Assembly (NCBI GenBank): GCA_964016415.1 | Contig: OZ024666.1 | Location: 1,221,310-1,285,309 of the forward strand | Direction of reading: 5' to 3' | From: Erwinia sp. | GTDB lineage: Bacteria; Pseudomonadota; Gammaproteobacteria; Enterobacterales; Enterobacteriaceae | DNA length: 64,000 bases | Shown here: piece after piece, positions 41,902 to 50,510 of the stretch | Layout of the letters: every line of letters begins with the position of its first letter | Position numbering within the stretch: position 1 is the first letter of the stretch | The notes under the pieces: generated by a model | The model's database searches: none | Seen by the model: the letters and a program-made list of their open reading frames with translations, nothing else | Told to the model about the DNA's origin: nothing | Program-made: the position numbers and the translations under genes

Positions 41902-42196
41902 TCTCTGCCTGGCAACCAAAATCTAAGTACCTGCTCAGCCGGAACATCATATTTGTCGATGTGGCTGAGCAGCACTGTTTTACTCGCCCCGATTCTTCCG
42001 TTCTCTGAATACACTGCAGAAAGTACCCGGCATTAGCCATTGCATGACTATTCTCTTTGCTCTGCCATAACATTTATTATTTCAGACTAACTTACAGGTC
42101 AGCTGCGAAAATCAGCAGTGTGTAGCGCTGCTGTTTTGTGGTAACCGGAGGGGGCTATCAAGGTGACCAGTTTGTTGGCTGACAATAAGATAACTA

Positions 42197-42223
42197 TGAA
42201 CTTTTTTACTATACTGCCGATAT
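42197..42223 (+). promoter_or_regulatory. Candidate sigma28 promoter for cheV
   Basis: TGAACTTT (6 of 8 to TAAAGTTT), an 11-base spacer, then GCCGATAT (7 of 8 to GCCGATAA), about 80 bases upstream of the cheV start. The spacing is exactly that of class 3 flagellar promoters. The rest of the 400-base gap after satP (41902-42302) holds no recognised gene. Confidence 0.7.
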
Positions 42224-42302
42224 AAAGAGCAAGTAGTCAGTTACACACAACAGTTGTTATGAAGACACTGTGCATATTTTTCCATAACACAGAGGCATTG
42301 AT

Positions 42303-43265
42303 GTGGATAGTTTTCAAAAAGAGATCGATGAACGCGCGAATCTGGCACTGTCGAATAAATTCGAGCTTCTGTTGTTCCGCCTGGGTGCTGATAGCGTAGA
42401 GAGTAAATCTGAACTTTACGGTATCAACGTGTTTAAACTGCGCGAAATCGTGCCGATGCCTGCTGTCACCAAAGCAGCGGGTATGCAATCTCCTTTATTA
42501 GGCATGGCAAATATTCGCGGTCAACTCATTCCAGTGATTGACTTACCTGCCGTGACAGGGTGTAAGCCGGCTACCGGACTAAATTTATTATTAGTCACAG
42601 AATACGCCCGGAGTACGCAGGCATTTGCTGTTGAGTCAGTGGAAGATATTGTGCGTCTTAACTGGAGTCAGGTTCATACACCGGAAGCCAGTTTTGCCAG
42701 TCGTAATATTACCAGTATCGCCATACTTGATGATGTCGAAAATGCGGGTGATATGGCTTTAGTCCTCGATGTTGAACAGATTCTTGATGACATTATACCG
42801 GCAATCAAAGAGGTAAAAGAAAACGATATCCCGCTGAAAACATTTTCAATGAAACCGGGAGCAGTAGCCATTGTTGCGGAAGATTCCCGGGTCGCCAGAG
42901 CGATGATTGCTCAGGGATTAGAAGTGATGGGGCTACCCGCTGAACTCTACAATACCGGGCTGGAAGCGTGGGAACGAATTAAGCGCATTGCCTTGCAGGC
43001 AGAGGCTGAGCAAATAGATTTCAGTGAAAAAATTGGTCTGGTGCTGACTGATTTAGAAATGCCGGAGATAGATGGCTTTACATTGACCCGTAACATCAAA
43101 AGCGATCCCCGGTTGAAAAAAATCCCGGTGGTGATCCACTCATCACTCTCGGGTAGTGCAAATGAAGATCACGTCAAAAAAGTCGGTGCTGATGGTTATG
43201 TTGCTAAATTCGAGATTGTTGAATTATCCACGGCAATTTATCAGGTGCTGGAAAAGAGTCATTAA
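42303..43265 (+). CDS. cheV: Chemotaxis coupling protein CheV
   Basis: A 320-residue hybrid of a CheW-like coupling domain (about 15-160; GMANIRGQLIPVIDLPAV) and a C-terminal receiver domain (about 185-318) with the phospho-acceptor Asp in LVLTDLEMPEIDGF and a Lys in VAKFE. It couples chemoreceptors to CheA and may aid adaptation. The start is GTG at 42303, seven bases after AGAGG. K-12 E. coli lacks cheV while Salmonella and many other enterics have it. An upstream sigma28-type promoter links it to the flagellar regulon. Confidence 0.93.
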   Translation: MDSFQKEIDERANLALSNKFELLLFRLGADSVESKSELYGINVFKLREIVPMPAVTKAAGMQSPLLGMANIRGQLIPVIDLPAVTGCKPATGLNLLLVTEYARSTQAFAVESVEDIVRLNWSQVHTPEASFASRNITSIAILDDVENAGDMALVLDVEQILDDIIPAIKEVKENDIPLKTFSMKPGAVAIVAEDSRVARAMIAQGLEVMGLPAELYNTGLEAWERIKRIALQAEAEQIDFSEKIGLVLTDLEMPEIDGFTLTRNIKSDPRLKKIPVVIHSSLSGSANEDHVKKVGADGYVAKFEIVELSTAIYQVLEKSH

Positions 43266-43335
43266 CGACTGTAGCTGCCTGGGATGCTTCTCCACCGCTG
43301 TTATCATGAGATGGAGAAGCAAGTGTAGTGTCTTG

Positions 43336-43659
43336 TTATAACTGATTTTTCTGGCAGAACGTTTCCCAGCTTTCGCCGAGTGCTTCAGCACGCTGACGCA
43401 GATAGAATTCAATGGCATCGGCAGCGGCTTCTTTATCTGGTTCAGCAAGCTGGATGGCAAAAATGATGCCATCCAGTTTTTTTTCCCGGGTCCACGCCGC
43501 CCATGCACGATCCACTTGCAGTACTTTTAGCTGTGACAGTGTTATCCCAGCCCGATCGGCATCTTCCTGCGTTAAACTCTCGATCGCCTGATGAACTTCA
43601 GGCAAGGCCTGAAGGAAAAGTATTTTCGCCTCACTATAATATGCTTCAATGCTTTTCAT
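43336..43659 (-). CDS. Small conserved protein, DUF6388-like
   Basis: A 107-residue soluble, all-helical protein. The pattern (YYSEAKILFLQALPEVHQAIESLTQEDADRAGITLSQLKVLQVDRAWAAW, then FAIQLAEPDK and a C-terminal WETFCQKN) resembles small enterobacterial and pseudomonad proteins that I associate with DUF6388, but I cannot verify this. The function is unknown. It lies between cheV and the yedD remnant, pointing toward cheV. Confidence 0.7.
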   Translation of the reverse strand: MKSIEAYYSEAKILFLQALPEVHQAIESLTQEDADRAGITLSQLKVLQVDRAWAAWTREKKLDGIIFAIQLAEPDKEAAADAIEFYLRQRAEALGESWETFCQKNQL

Positions 43660-43777
43660 GTTGATTCCTGTGGCAACGGAGCAAATGATAAAATTAACAG
43701 CGCAAATCGCACACTGACTTGCGGTTGACTGGCGGGCATTATACCGTAATAGCCAGTCTGATTAGCGGAAAGTCATT

Positions 43778-44244
43778 ATGAAAAAAGTTTTTTGCTTGGT
43801 TGCAGTACGCTCCTGTTGTCGGGTTGTGCAGCGATACCCCATTATCATACCAGTGTGCAATTATCCCCACCTGAGAGTCTCTCCGGGAACTGGCAGACCG
43901 TCGGGGCGCAGTCAGGTCTGGTCAGCTCTGAGGCAAAAGCGATGTTAATCATTAGCCCTGACGGAGCGACACTGGACAGCCGCCAATGGCAACGTGTGCT
44001 GGTCAAAAGAGGGAAAGTAACGCTGATAAATTAACAATGGTCGAATATCAATCAAGATGATCGTGTGATGCCATTACAGCTGCAAGATGACGAATTACGC
44101 TACGATAAGCTGGTGTTACGCAAAGTACCTCAGGCCGATCCCCGGTGTCTTGCTGCTGAACCGGAAAAACCTCGCGTGACCACTCTGCCAGTAAGCGCGC
44201 AGTCCAGGCATCATAAGGCAGGAGTAAGAAATACTAAAGGGTGA
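43778..44244 (+). pseudogene. yedD: YedD-like lipoprotein remnant with frameshift and stop
   Basis: The original was an outer-membrane lipoprotein related to E. coli YedD: after a corrected signal peptide (MKKVFLLGCSTLLLSGC) the sequence reads LSGNWQTVGAQSGLVSSEAKAML and ATLDSRQWQRVLVKRGKVTLIN, matching YedD blocks. Two lesions occur: one T is missing from the T-run at 43788-43793 so the ATG at 43778 is out of frame with the rest, and a TAA at 44032-44034 cuts the barrel. The frame continues past the stop to a TGA at 44242-44244. E. coli yedD is also near fliT. Confidence 0.82.
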
Positions 44245-44373
44245 TCCCTTAGTAGATGATTGGCAGATTAAACGGCAACACAAGCGAGTAGGCCGCATAA
44301 CGTGCTGATGGGGAAAGACATGATTACAGGCAAGTTCATGTCTTCCTGGCTCGGACGCTGTCGGCCGTAAATA

Positions 44374-44730
44374 CTATTCCTTTGGGAACAGCACGACACC
44401 TGCTAATTGACCATAGGCAGTATTCACGTTCTTTTGTTTTGTTGCCTGATTGATCAATGAAGAGAGTTTATCTTTGCGGATTTGAAGCAGATTACGTACT
44501 TCTGCTTCGTTATCCAGAATATGACGTAATACAGGCCGCAATTTAGCCATCGCTTCCGGTGGGAGAGGGGTTTGCTCAGTCTCATCGGCAATTTTTTCCA
44601 CGGCGGTCACGTGATCTACTTCCATAACGATTAACTCATCCCAGCGTTCTTCACTGGCCAGACGTAACATTGTCTGACTGAGTGTCACAATATGCTGATA
44701 AAGCTCAAGCAGATGCGGCGAAATAGTCAT
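44374..44730 (-). CDS. fliT: Flagellar chaperone FliT
   Basis: A 118-residue export chaperone for the filament cap FliD; it also binds FlhDC and dampens class 2 flagellar transcription. The helical sequence (HLLELYQHIVTLSQTMLRLA, then DNEAEVRNLLQIRKDKLSSLI) matches the E. coli protein (121 residues). Its ATG directly follows the fliS stop codon, so translation is coupled in the fliDST operon. Its main client gene, fliD, is broken here. Confidence 0.93.
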   Translation of the reverse strand: MTISPHLLELYQHIVTLSQTMLRLASEERWDELIVMEVDHVTAVEKIADETEQTPLPPEAMAKLRPVLRHILDNEAEVRNLLQIRKDKLSSLINQATKQKNVNTAYGQLAGVVLFPKE

Positions 44731-45138
44731 TTACACAGTTTCCTGAGAAGCAGATGAGGCAGAAATTTCTTTCCATGCATCAGCGATATTACGTAATAAT
44801 GTTTCAACCTCTTCAAGAGCGATGACATCATTATGTAGATTAGCTTGCAGCAGTCTCTGAACCATATAGTGATAATGGCTGAAGAGATTTTGCGTTAGCT
44901 TATCCTCACTATCCGCCTCCAGCCCCAGTTTTAATCCGTTATCGATAATATTGATTGCTTTCGATATGGACTGACCTTTATTAACAATATCCCCTTGCTG
45001 CATAAACATTCGGGCGCGGATAAGTGCACTGAGTGCGCCATCGAAGAGTAAATTGATCAGTTGATGAGGAGAGGCACTCATCACTGCACTCTCCACTTCG
45101 ACTTTCGCATAGGCGTTTGTGCCATTTGCGCGATACAT
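44731..45138 (-). CDS. fliS: Flagellin export chaperone FliS
   Basis: A 135-residue, helical, flagellin-specific chaperone. It prevents early polymerisation of FliC in the cytoplasm and delivers it to the export gate. The family features NAYAKVEVESAVMSASPHQLINLLFDGA and LFSHYHYMVQRLLQANLHND are intact. It lies between fliD (14 bases upstream) and fliT (adjacent). Confidence 0.95.
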   Translation of the reverse strand: MYRANGTNAYAKVEVESAVMSASPHQLINLLFDGALSALIRARMFMQQGDIVNKGQSISKAINIIDNGLKLGLEADSEDKLTQNLFSHYHYMVQRLLQANLHNDVIALEEVETLLRNIADAWKEISASSASQETV

Positions 45139-45152
45139 ATCGTGTCCTTCTA

Positions 45153-46567
45153 TTAAGAATCAGAGGAAGATGAACTGGAGAACTGCTGCTTAAGATAAGT
45201 ACTGGTGTTATTCAGTGAGTTCATCAATACATCAAGCTGGGTAAACTTGGTTTTATACAGGGCAATCGTGGTGTTGATACGATCGTTAGTTTTATCGTAC
45301 CGATCACTGAGGTCTTTGAGTGTATTGTTTACACCATCAGTTGCAGCGGTGAGAATACCACTTGAAGAGACGTAACTGCTCAGTGAAGCACCAATAGTGG
45401 TAGTGATACCCGTCGTTTTACCGTCGCCAATAATCATGGCTTTTACATCACTAATATTCGATGTCAGGGCAGAAGAGAGTTTAGTGCTGTCAGTGGACAG
45501 TTGACCAGTGGTCGGGTCCTGGGTGATACCAATCTGCGCTAAAGTCTTCAGGGTTGAGGTACTGTTTGAGTTCGTCAGTTCAGCCTTGAGCTGCATCTGG
45601 ATGGTACGTACAGCACTGTCACCTAATAACGCGCCATTTTTGCTGCTTTGTGAACCAGAACCTGCATCGACAGAGGTAAAGGCAGTAACACTGGCGATGG
45701 TGGTTTGCAAGGTGTTATATGCGCTTACCCAGTTGGTAATCGCTTTGCTTACAGCAGTGTTATCTTGTGATACTGAAAGAGTTTGAGAACCCGTGGTAGT
45801 TCCGAGCAGAGATAACGTCACGCCACTGGGTGCATCAGTGATCGTATTACTGTTTCTTTCAATGGCAACGCCGTTCACTGTTAACTTGGCATTTTGTGCG
45901 GCAACCGTTTGGGTCAGGCCATTACTACTACTGCATCGTAGCCTAGTGCGCTTTGTAAGGTATCATCACCGCTGACAGAAATAGTGATGCCATTACTGGT
46001 ACCCGTGCTGGCTGAGGTGAGCACCAGTTGATAAGAACCACTATCAACCTGGATGATACTGGCGTTGACACCCGCATTAGCGCCGTTGATCGCATCGCGT
46101 ACACCGGTAAGCGTGGTCTGGCTATCACTCAGGGAGATATTTACCGGGCTGCTACTGCCTGCCAGCGAAATACTCAATGTCCGATTGCTGGCACCTGACG
46201 TGCCGATGTTGCTCGAAGTGCTGGAGTATTTGGCTGAGGTCAGTGACTGGGCCTGGGCCAGCTGACTGACAGCAATGGAGTAATTTCCTGCTGTTGCACC
46301 TGTATCTGTGGTCGCAGTAAATGACGAAGGTGCACTGCTGGTTGCAGAGGTACTCTGGTACAGTTTGCTGTTTGCCAGTGCAGTATTTGCAGTCTGAAAA
46401 GCAGTAAGTGCACTTTTTGTCGTGCTATAAGCAGTCAGTTTTGCATTATATGCGGTTTGCTGCGTAGTAATAGGGGTGAGCTGTGCCTGCTCTGCCGTGG
46501 TAAGTTTATCTAACAACGTACTGAGGTCGAGTCCCGAACCGATACCTAATGTTGAGATGCTGGCCAT
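45153..46567 (-). pseudogene. fliD: Flagellar cap protein FliD with one-base frameshift
   Basis: FliD forms the pentameric cap on which flagellin polymerises. The N-terminal frame (217 codons, from 46567) and the C-terminal frame (241 codons) are in different phases. The break lies at about 45925-45932. On the coding strand GCAGTAGTAGTAATGG should read GCAAGTAGTAGTAATGG (ASSSNGLTQTVAAQNAKLTVNG), so one A has been lost. Both halves are otherwise typical: N-terminal helical MASISTLGIGSGLDLSTLLDKL and C-terminal DRINTTIALYKTKFTQLDVLMNSLNNTSTYL. Without the cap filament assembly should fail unless the shift is bypassed. An assembly error is possible because it is one base. Confidence 0.87.
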
Positions 46568-46606
46568 AATAATCCTTAATATTTCTCGTCAGTACATGTT
46601 ATGAAG

Positions 46607-46633
46607 GTATCGGCGGTTTATCACGAAACTTTA
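46607..46633 (-). promoter_or_regulatory. Sigma28 promoter for fliDST
   Basis: On the minus strand TAAAGTTT (8 of 8), an 11-base spacer and GCCGATAC (7 of 8) lie 40 bases upstream of fliD. It is the best sigma28 match in the window. The 498-base gap between fliD and fliC holds this and the divergent fliC promoter, and no gene. Confidence 0.87.
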
Positions 46634-46962
46634 CTATTTTTAGAAACTGCCCAATAACTCAATAAAAGCAGATACATTTGCGTAATTCATGCCATTGGAC
46701 GGCTATCTGGTTATGGCATAGTAAAGAAGTAATGACGCCATGTTGCCTTTTTATCCTGATAACCACAGATCAAAAAAAATAATAAAAAGTTCAGGTATCA
46801 ATTTTAATAAATTTGGTTGAATTCAAGGTGCTGATTATGCCCGGTTCATGTTTATTAAAGCAGAGAGGTAATTTTAGTTATTTGATTACAAAAGAAATAA
46901 ATATTCCTGATGTTTCGCGTTTTGCGAGGTATCACTACGTCAGTGTTTTGGTGAGAAAAAAT

Positions 46963-46989
46963 TAAAGTTGGCAGGGGGGGTGCCGATAC
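46963..46989 (+). promoter_or_regulatory. Sigma28 promoter for first flagellin, with G7 in spacer
   Basis: TAAAGTTG (7 of 8) at 46963-46970 and GCCGATAC (7 of 8) at 46982-46989 are separated by exactly 11 bases. Seven consecutive G residues (46974-46980) make up most of the spacer. The promoter lies 76 bases upstream of the first fliC. Confidence 0.87.
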
Positions 46990-47065
46990 AGGTTATGACG
47001 GCGATGAAGCCGGGGCAGCAGATGCAGCCCACAACTACACTGACCAGTACTAAAGGAATCTCATC

Positions 47066-47887
47066 ATGGCACAAGTAATCAATACCAACAGCCTGTCGCT
47101 GTTAACCCAGAAAAACACGAACGTTTCTCAGTCTGCGCTCGGTACAGCAATTGAGCGTTTATCTTCAGGCTACCGTATCAACAGCGCAAAAGATGATGCT
47201 GCTGGCCAGGCGATTGCTAACCGCATGGGTTCTAACATCCGCGGTATGACTCAGGCTGCCCGTAACGCCAATGACGGTATCTCTCTGGCGCAGACCACTG
47301 AAGGCGCGCTGAGCGAAATCAACAACAACTTACAGCGTATCCGTGAACTGACCGTACAGGCGCAGAACGGAACTAACACCACCACTGACCTGGGTTCAAT
47401 CCAGAATGAAATTACAGCTCGTCTGGGCGAAATTGACCGTGTTGCTGGCCAAACCCAGTTCAACGGCAAAAACGTGCTGGATGGTACTACTACAACAGTT
47501 AACATCCAGGTGGGTGCTAACGATGGTCAGACTATCGCTCTGACGCTGCAGAACAGCGACACTACTGCTCTGGGTGTTAACGGTTTTAACGTTAATGGTA
47601 CTACACCAACAGCTAACCCACTGGCGACACTGGATGCAGCAATTGCAAACCTCGACAGTTTCCGTAGCTCACTGGGTGCATCGCAGAACCGTCTGAACTC
47701 TGCCATCACCAACCTGAACAACACGACAACTAACCTTTCTTCTGCCCAGTCACGTATCCAGGATGCTGACTACGCGACAGAAGTGTCAAATATGTCTAAA
47801 GCGCAGATTCTGCAACAGGCAGGTAACTCTGTACTGGCTAAAGCTAACCAGGTGCCTCAGCAGGTGCTTTCTCTACTGCAGAACTAA
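47066..47887 (+). CDS. fliC: Flagellin FliC, first copy
   Basis: The filament subunit, 273 residues. It has the N-terminal D0/D1 helices ([39 protein letters not shown]) and the C-terminal D1/D0 ([43 protein letters not shown]), joined by a very short centre. The D2/D3 domains of E. coli FliC (about 498 residues) are essentially missing. It lacks cysteine, as flagellins normally do. The ATG follows AAAGGAATCTC, and a good sigma28 promoter lies upstream. Confidence 0.96.
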   Translation: MAQVINTNSLSLLTQKNTNVSQSALGTAIERLSSGYRINSAKDDAAGQAIANRMGSNIRGMTQAARNANDGISLAQTTEGALSEINNNLQRIRELTVQAQNGTNTTTDLGSIQNEITARLGEIDRVAGQTQFNGKNVLDGTTTTVNIQVGANDGQTIALTLQNSDTTALGVNGFNVNGTTPTANPLATLDAAIANLDSFRSSLGASQNRLNSAITNLNNTTTNLSSAQSRIQDADYATEVSNMSKAQILQQAGNSVLAKANQVPQQVLSLLQN

Positions 47888-47895
47888 TTGATTAT

Positions 47896-47918
47896 CCCCA
47901 CCTCAATATGAGGTGGGG
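47896..47918 (+). terminator. Hairpin after first flagellin gene
   Basis: A 10-bp perfect stem (CCCCACCTCA/TGAGGTGGGG) with a three-base loop lies eight bases after the stop codon. The T-rich stretch begins about 11 bases later, so termination may be incomplete, or the hairpin may stabilise the mRNA. Confidence 0.6.
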
Positions 47919-48040
47919 CATTATGTCAGTTTTTTATTATCTATTTTTATCAATTTGCTATTTTTTCGATTGCCAGGACTGTCTTTATTACCTTTCATCA
48001 GACTATGAATAGAGTTTTTCATTTTTGGATATGCAAATAG

Positions 48041-48067
48041 TCGAGTTTTCGGAGCATATTCAGATGA
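48041..48067 (+). promoter_or_regulatory. Degenerate sigma28-like site for second flagellin
   Basis: TCGAGTTT (6 of 8) and TCAGATGA (5 of 8) with the correct 11-base spacing lie about 90 bases upstream of the second flagellin. This is much weaker than the site in front of the first copy, and it may be chance. Confidence 0.3.
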
Positions 48068-48156
48068 GGGTAGGGATGCTGGGCATCGGTTGTAACACAT
48101 AGCAAAAAAAGTAAACAACAGTAAGCAACATCAAACAATAGTAAAGGAGTTGTATT

Positions 48157-48978
48157 ATGGGACAAGTTATCAACACGAACAGTCTGTCACTGTTGACCCA
48201 AAAGAACATGAACGTTTCTCAGTCTGCACTGGGTACGGCGATTGAGCGTCTCTCTTCAGGCTACCGTATCAACAGTGCAAAAGATGATGCGGCAGGCCAG
48301 GCAATTGCCAACCGCATGGGTTCTAATATCCGTGGTATGACTCAGGCTGCCCGTAACGCGAATGATGGTATCTCTCTGGCGCAGACTACTGAAGGCGCAT
48401 TGAGCGAAATCAACAACAACTTACAGCGTATTCGTGAGCTGACCGTGCAGGCACAGAATGGTACTAACACCACCACTGACCTGGGTTCAATCCAGAATGA
48501 AATTACAGCACGTCTGGGCGAAATTGACTGTGTTGCTGGCCAGACTCAGTTCAACGGTAAGAATGTACTTGACGGTAGTACTACCAGTGTAAATATTCAG
48601 GTAGGTGCTAACGACGGTCAGACTATCGCTCTGACGCTGCAGAAAAGTGATACTACTACACTGGGCGTCAATGGCTTTAACGTAAACGGAACCACACCAA
48701 CTGCAACTCCTTTGGCAACATTGGATGCGGCAATTGCTACAGTTGATGGCTTCCGTAGCTCACTGGGTGCATCGCAGAACCGTCTGAACTCTGCCATCAC
48801 CAACCTGAACAACACCACGACCAACTTGTCTTCTGCCCAGTCACGTATCCAGGATGCTGACTACGCGACAGAAGTGTCAAATATGTCTAAAGCGCAGATT
48901 CTGCAACAGGCAGGTAACTCTGTGTTGGCAAAAGCTAACCAGGTGCCTCAGCAGGTGCTGTCACTGCTGCAAGGCTAA
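48157..48978 (+). CDS. fliC2: Flagellin FliC, second tandem copy
   Basis: A 273-residue flagellin that differs from the first copy at about 12 positions, half of them in residues 140-200. It starts MGQVIN instead of MAQVIN. Arg125, conserved in the D1 helix of the first copy ([11 protein letters not shown]) and of E. coli FliC, is Cys here (EIDCVAGQTQF) by CGT to TGT. It follows the first gene by 269 bases, has an AAAGGAG ribosome site and ends in a strong terminator. Complete, but the Cys change and weak promoter suggest lower use or early decay. The symbol is provisional. Confidence 0.93.
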   Translation: MGQVINTNSLSLLTQKNMNVSQSALGTAIERLSSGYRINSAKDDAAGQAIANRMGSNIRGMTQAARNANDGISLAQTTEGALSEINNNLQRIRELTVQAQNGTNTTTDLGSIQNEITARLGEIDCVAGQTQFNGKNVLDGSTTSVNIQVGANDGQTIALTLQKSDTTTLGVNGFNVNGTTPTATPLATLDAAIATVDGFRSSLGASQNRLNSAITNLNNTTTNLSSAQSRIQDADYATEVSNMSKAQILQQAGNSVLAKANQVPQQVLSLLQG

Positions 48979-48991
48979 TCTCTTTGCGCAG

Positions 48992-49020
48992 AAAAACCCC
49001 GCATGGCGGGTTTTTTTTTT
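48992..49020 (+). terminator. Intrinsic terminator of second flagellin gene
   Basis: An A-run, a CCCGC/GCGGG stem with a three-base loop, and ten consecutive T residues. It starts 14 bases after the stop codon. Confidence 0.92.
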
Positions 49021-49149
49021 ATCTTCATATTTGTAATTCAGTAACTCAAACAGCTGGAAATACCCTGCCTTTTAAGCGCTATTCCAGCCATCAAAGTTGA
49101 ATTACAACCGGATAATAAAGGAATAACACAAACACTACATGGAGTCGGC

Positions 49150-49872
49150 GTGAACGATCTTTATACCGCAGCAGGGGTTATGGATAAAAATTCGCTCTGG
49201 CAGCGTTATGTGCCACTGGTCAGGCATGAAGCATTACGCCTTCAGGTGAGATTACCCGCCAGTGTTGAACTTGATGACCTCCTCCAGGCAGGAGGGATTG
49301 GTCTGCTTAATGCTGTTGAACGTTATGACGCTTTACAGGGAACCGCATTCACCACTTATGCCGTACAGCGTATTCGTGGTGCGATGCTTGATGAATTACG
49401 CAGTCGTGACTGGGCGCCACGCAGTGTTCGTCGTCACGCGCGGGAGGTTGCAGTTGCGCTACATCAGACTGAACAGGCTTTGGGCCGATCGGCAACAGAG
49501 CAGGAAGTTGCCGATCATCTGCAGATGTCACTTGAAGAGTATCGACAGATTTTACTCGATACCAACAATACCCAATTGTTCTCTTACGATGAGTTGCGTG
49601 AAGAACACGGTGACAGTTCTGATCTGATTATGGAAGGACATGAAGAGGCTAATCCTTTACATCAACTGATGGAAGGTGACCTCAGAGAACGGGTTATCCA
49701 GGCTATTGAAGCGCTTCCTGAGCGAGAAAAAATGGTACTGACCCTGTATTACCAGGAAGAGTTAAATCTCAAGGAGATAGGCGCAGTGCTCGCCGTCGGA
49801 GAGTCACGAGTAAGCCAGTTGCATAGTCAGGCAATTAAAAGGCTACAGGCAAAACTGGCGGACGCACGCTGA
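49150..49872 (+). CDS. fliA: Flagellar sigma factor FliA (sigma28)
   Basis: The RNA polymerase sigma factor for class 3 flagellar genes. The start is GTG at 49150. The 240-residue length matches E. coli (239). Regions 2 (VELDDLLQAGGIGLLNAVERYDALQGTAFTTYAVQRIRGAMLDELR), 3 and 4 (LPEREKMVLTLYYQEELNLKEIGAVLAVGESRVSQLHSQAIKRL) are intact. It is followed by fliZ in the usual fliAZ order, and sigma28-type sites occur upstream of cheV, fliD and fliC in this window. Confidence 0.97.
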   Translation: MNDLYTAAGVMDKNSLWQRYVPLVRHEALRLQVRLPASVELDDLLQAGGIGLLNAVERYDALQGTAFTTYAVQRIRGAMLDELRSRDWAPRSVRRHAREVAVALHQTEQALGRSATEQEVADHLQMSLEEYRQILLDTNNTQLFSYDELREEHGDSSDLIMEGHEEANPLHQLMEGDLRERVIQAIEALPEREKMVLTLYYQEELNLKEIGAVLAVGESRVSQLHSQAIKRLQAKLADAR

Positions 49873-49906
49873 AAACACATTTCATCCCTTGGGAGAAGTA
49901 TAAATA

Positions 49907-50416
49907 ATGTTATCGAGTAAAAAAATACGACCGCTCAGTCGCTACCTGAAAGATTTCAAACACAGTCAGAGCAAGTGTGCTCAGTGTGGCAAGATTCTCG
50001 ACAGGATGGCACTAGTGTATCAAGGAAAGATCATCAATAAAGAAGCGATCGCTGGTATGGATCAGCCGATGGATGATGCGACATGGCCCTCAGTGGAGAA
50101 AGATCTGCTGGCGCTTTGTCGTTTCTGCAGTGACATTTTCTGTAACAGCCATACGCGCTATTTTGATGTGATGGGGTTCAAACAATATCTGTTCACCCAG
50201 ACAGACATGAATCACAGCACAGTTCGTGAATATGTTGTCAGAGTGCGTCGTTTTGACGAGATGCAGGTGACTGACGGTTACCCGGTGGAAAATTTTTTCG
50301 GTGATGAATGGTTGCAGAATATGGAATCAGAACTTCCTGAAGCAGGAAATAATAACTACCGTATTGCCATACGTAAATACGATCAGTTTTTGCAATGGCA
50401 GCGTAAACAGGCTTAG
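49907..50416 (+). CDS. fliZ: Flagellar/stress regulator FliZ
   Basis: A 169-residue DNA-binding regulator that represses sigmaS-dependent promoters and promotes motility. It keeps the core PLSRYLKDFKHSQSKCAQCGKILDRMALV, LCRFCSDIFC and FLFTQTDMNHSTVREYVVRVRRF, the last being a phage-integrase SAM-like helix set. It lacks the last 14-15 residues of the E. coli protein. The cysteine pairs (CAQC, CRFC) are conserved. It lies 34 bases after fliA. Confidence 0.93.
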   Translation: MLSSKKIRPLSRYLKDFKHSQSKCAQCGKILDRMALVYQGKIINKEAIAGMDQPMDDATWPSVEKDLLALCRFCSDIFCNSHTRYFDVMGFKQYLFTQTDMNHSTVREYVVRVRRFDEMQVTDGYPVENFFGDEWLQNMESELPEAGNNNYRIAIRKYDQFLQWQRKQA

Positions 50417-50510
50417 TGTAGGCTCTGATTGATATCATAGTGTTTTTTCCTTCACATAATAGCGAACTCTGTAATACTGACCTGATAGTCAGTTGATGAT
50501 GGAGAGCATT

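Noticed and set aside
47251-47505. Minus-strand frames within both flagellin genes
   Set aside because: Antisense shadows of conserved flagellin coding sequence with no independent support.
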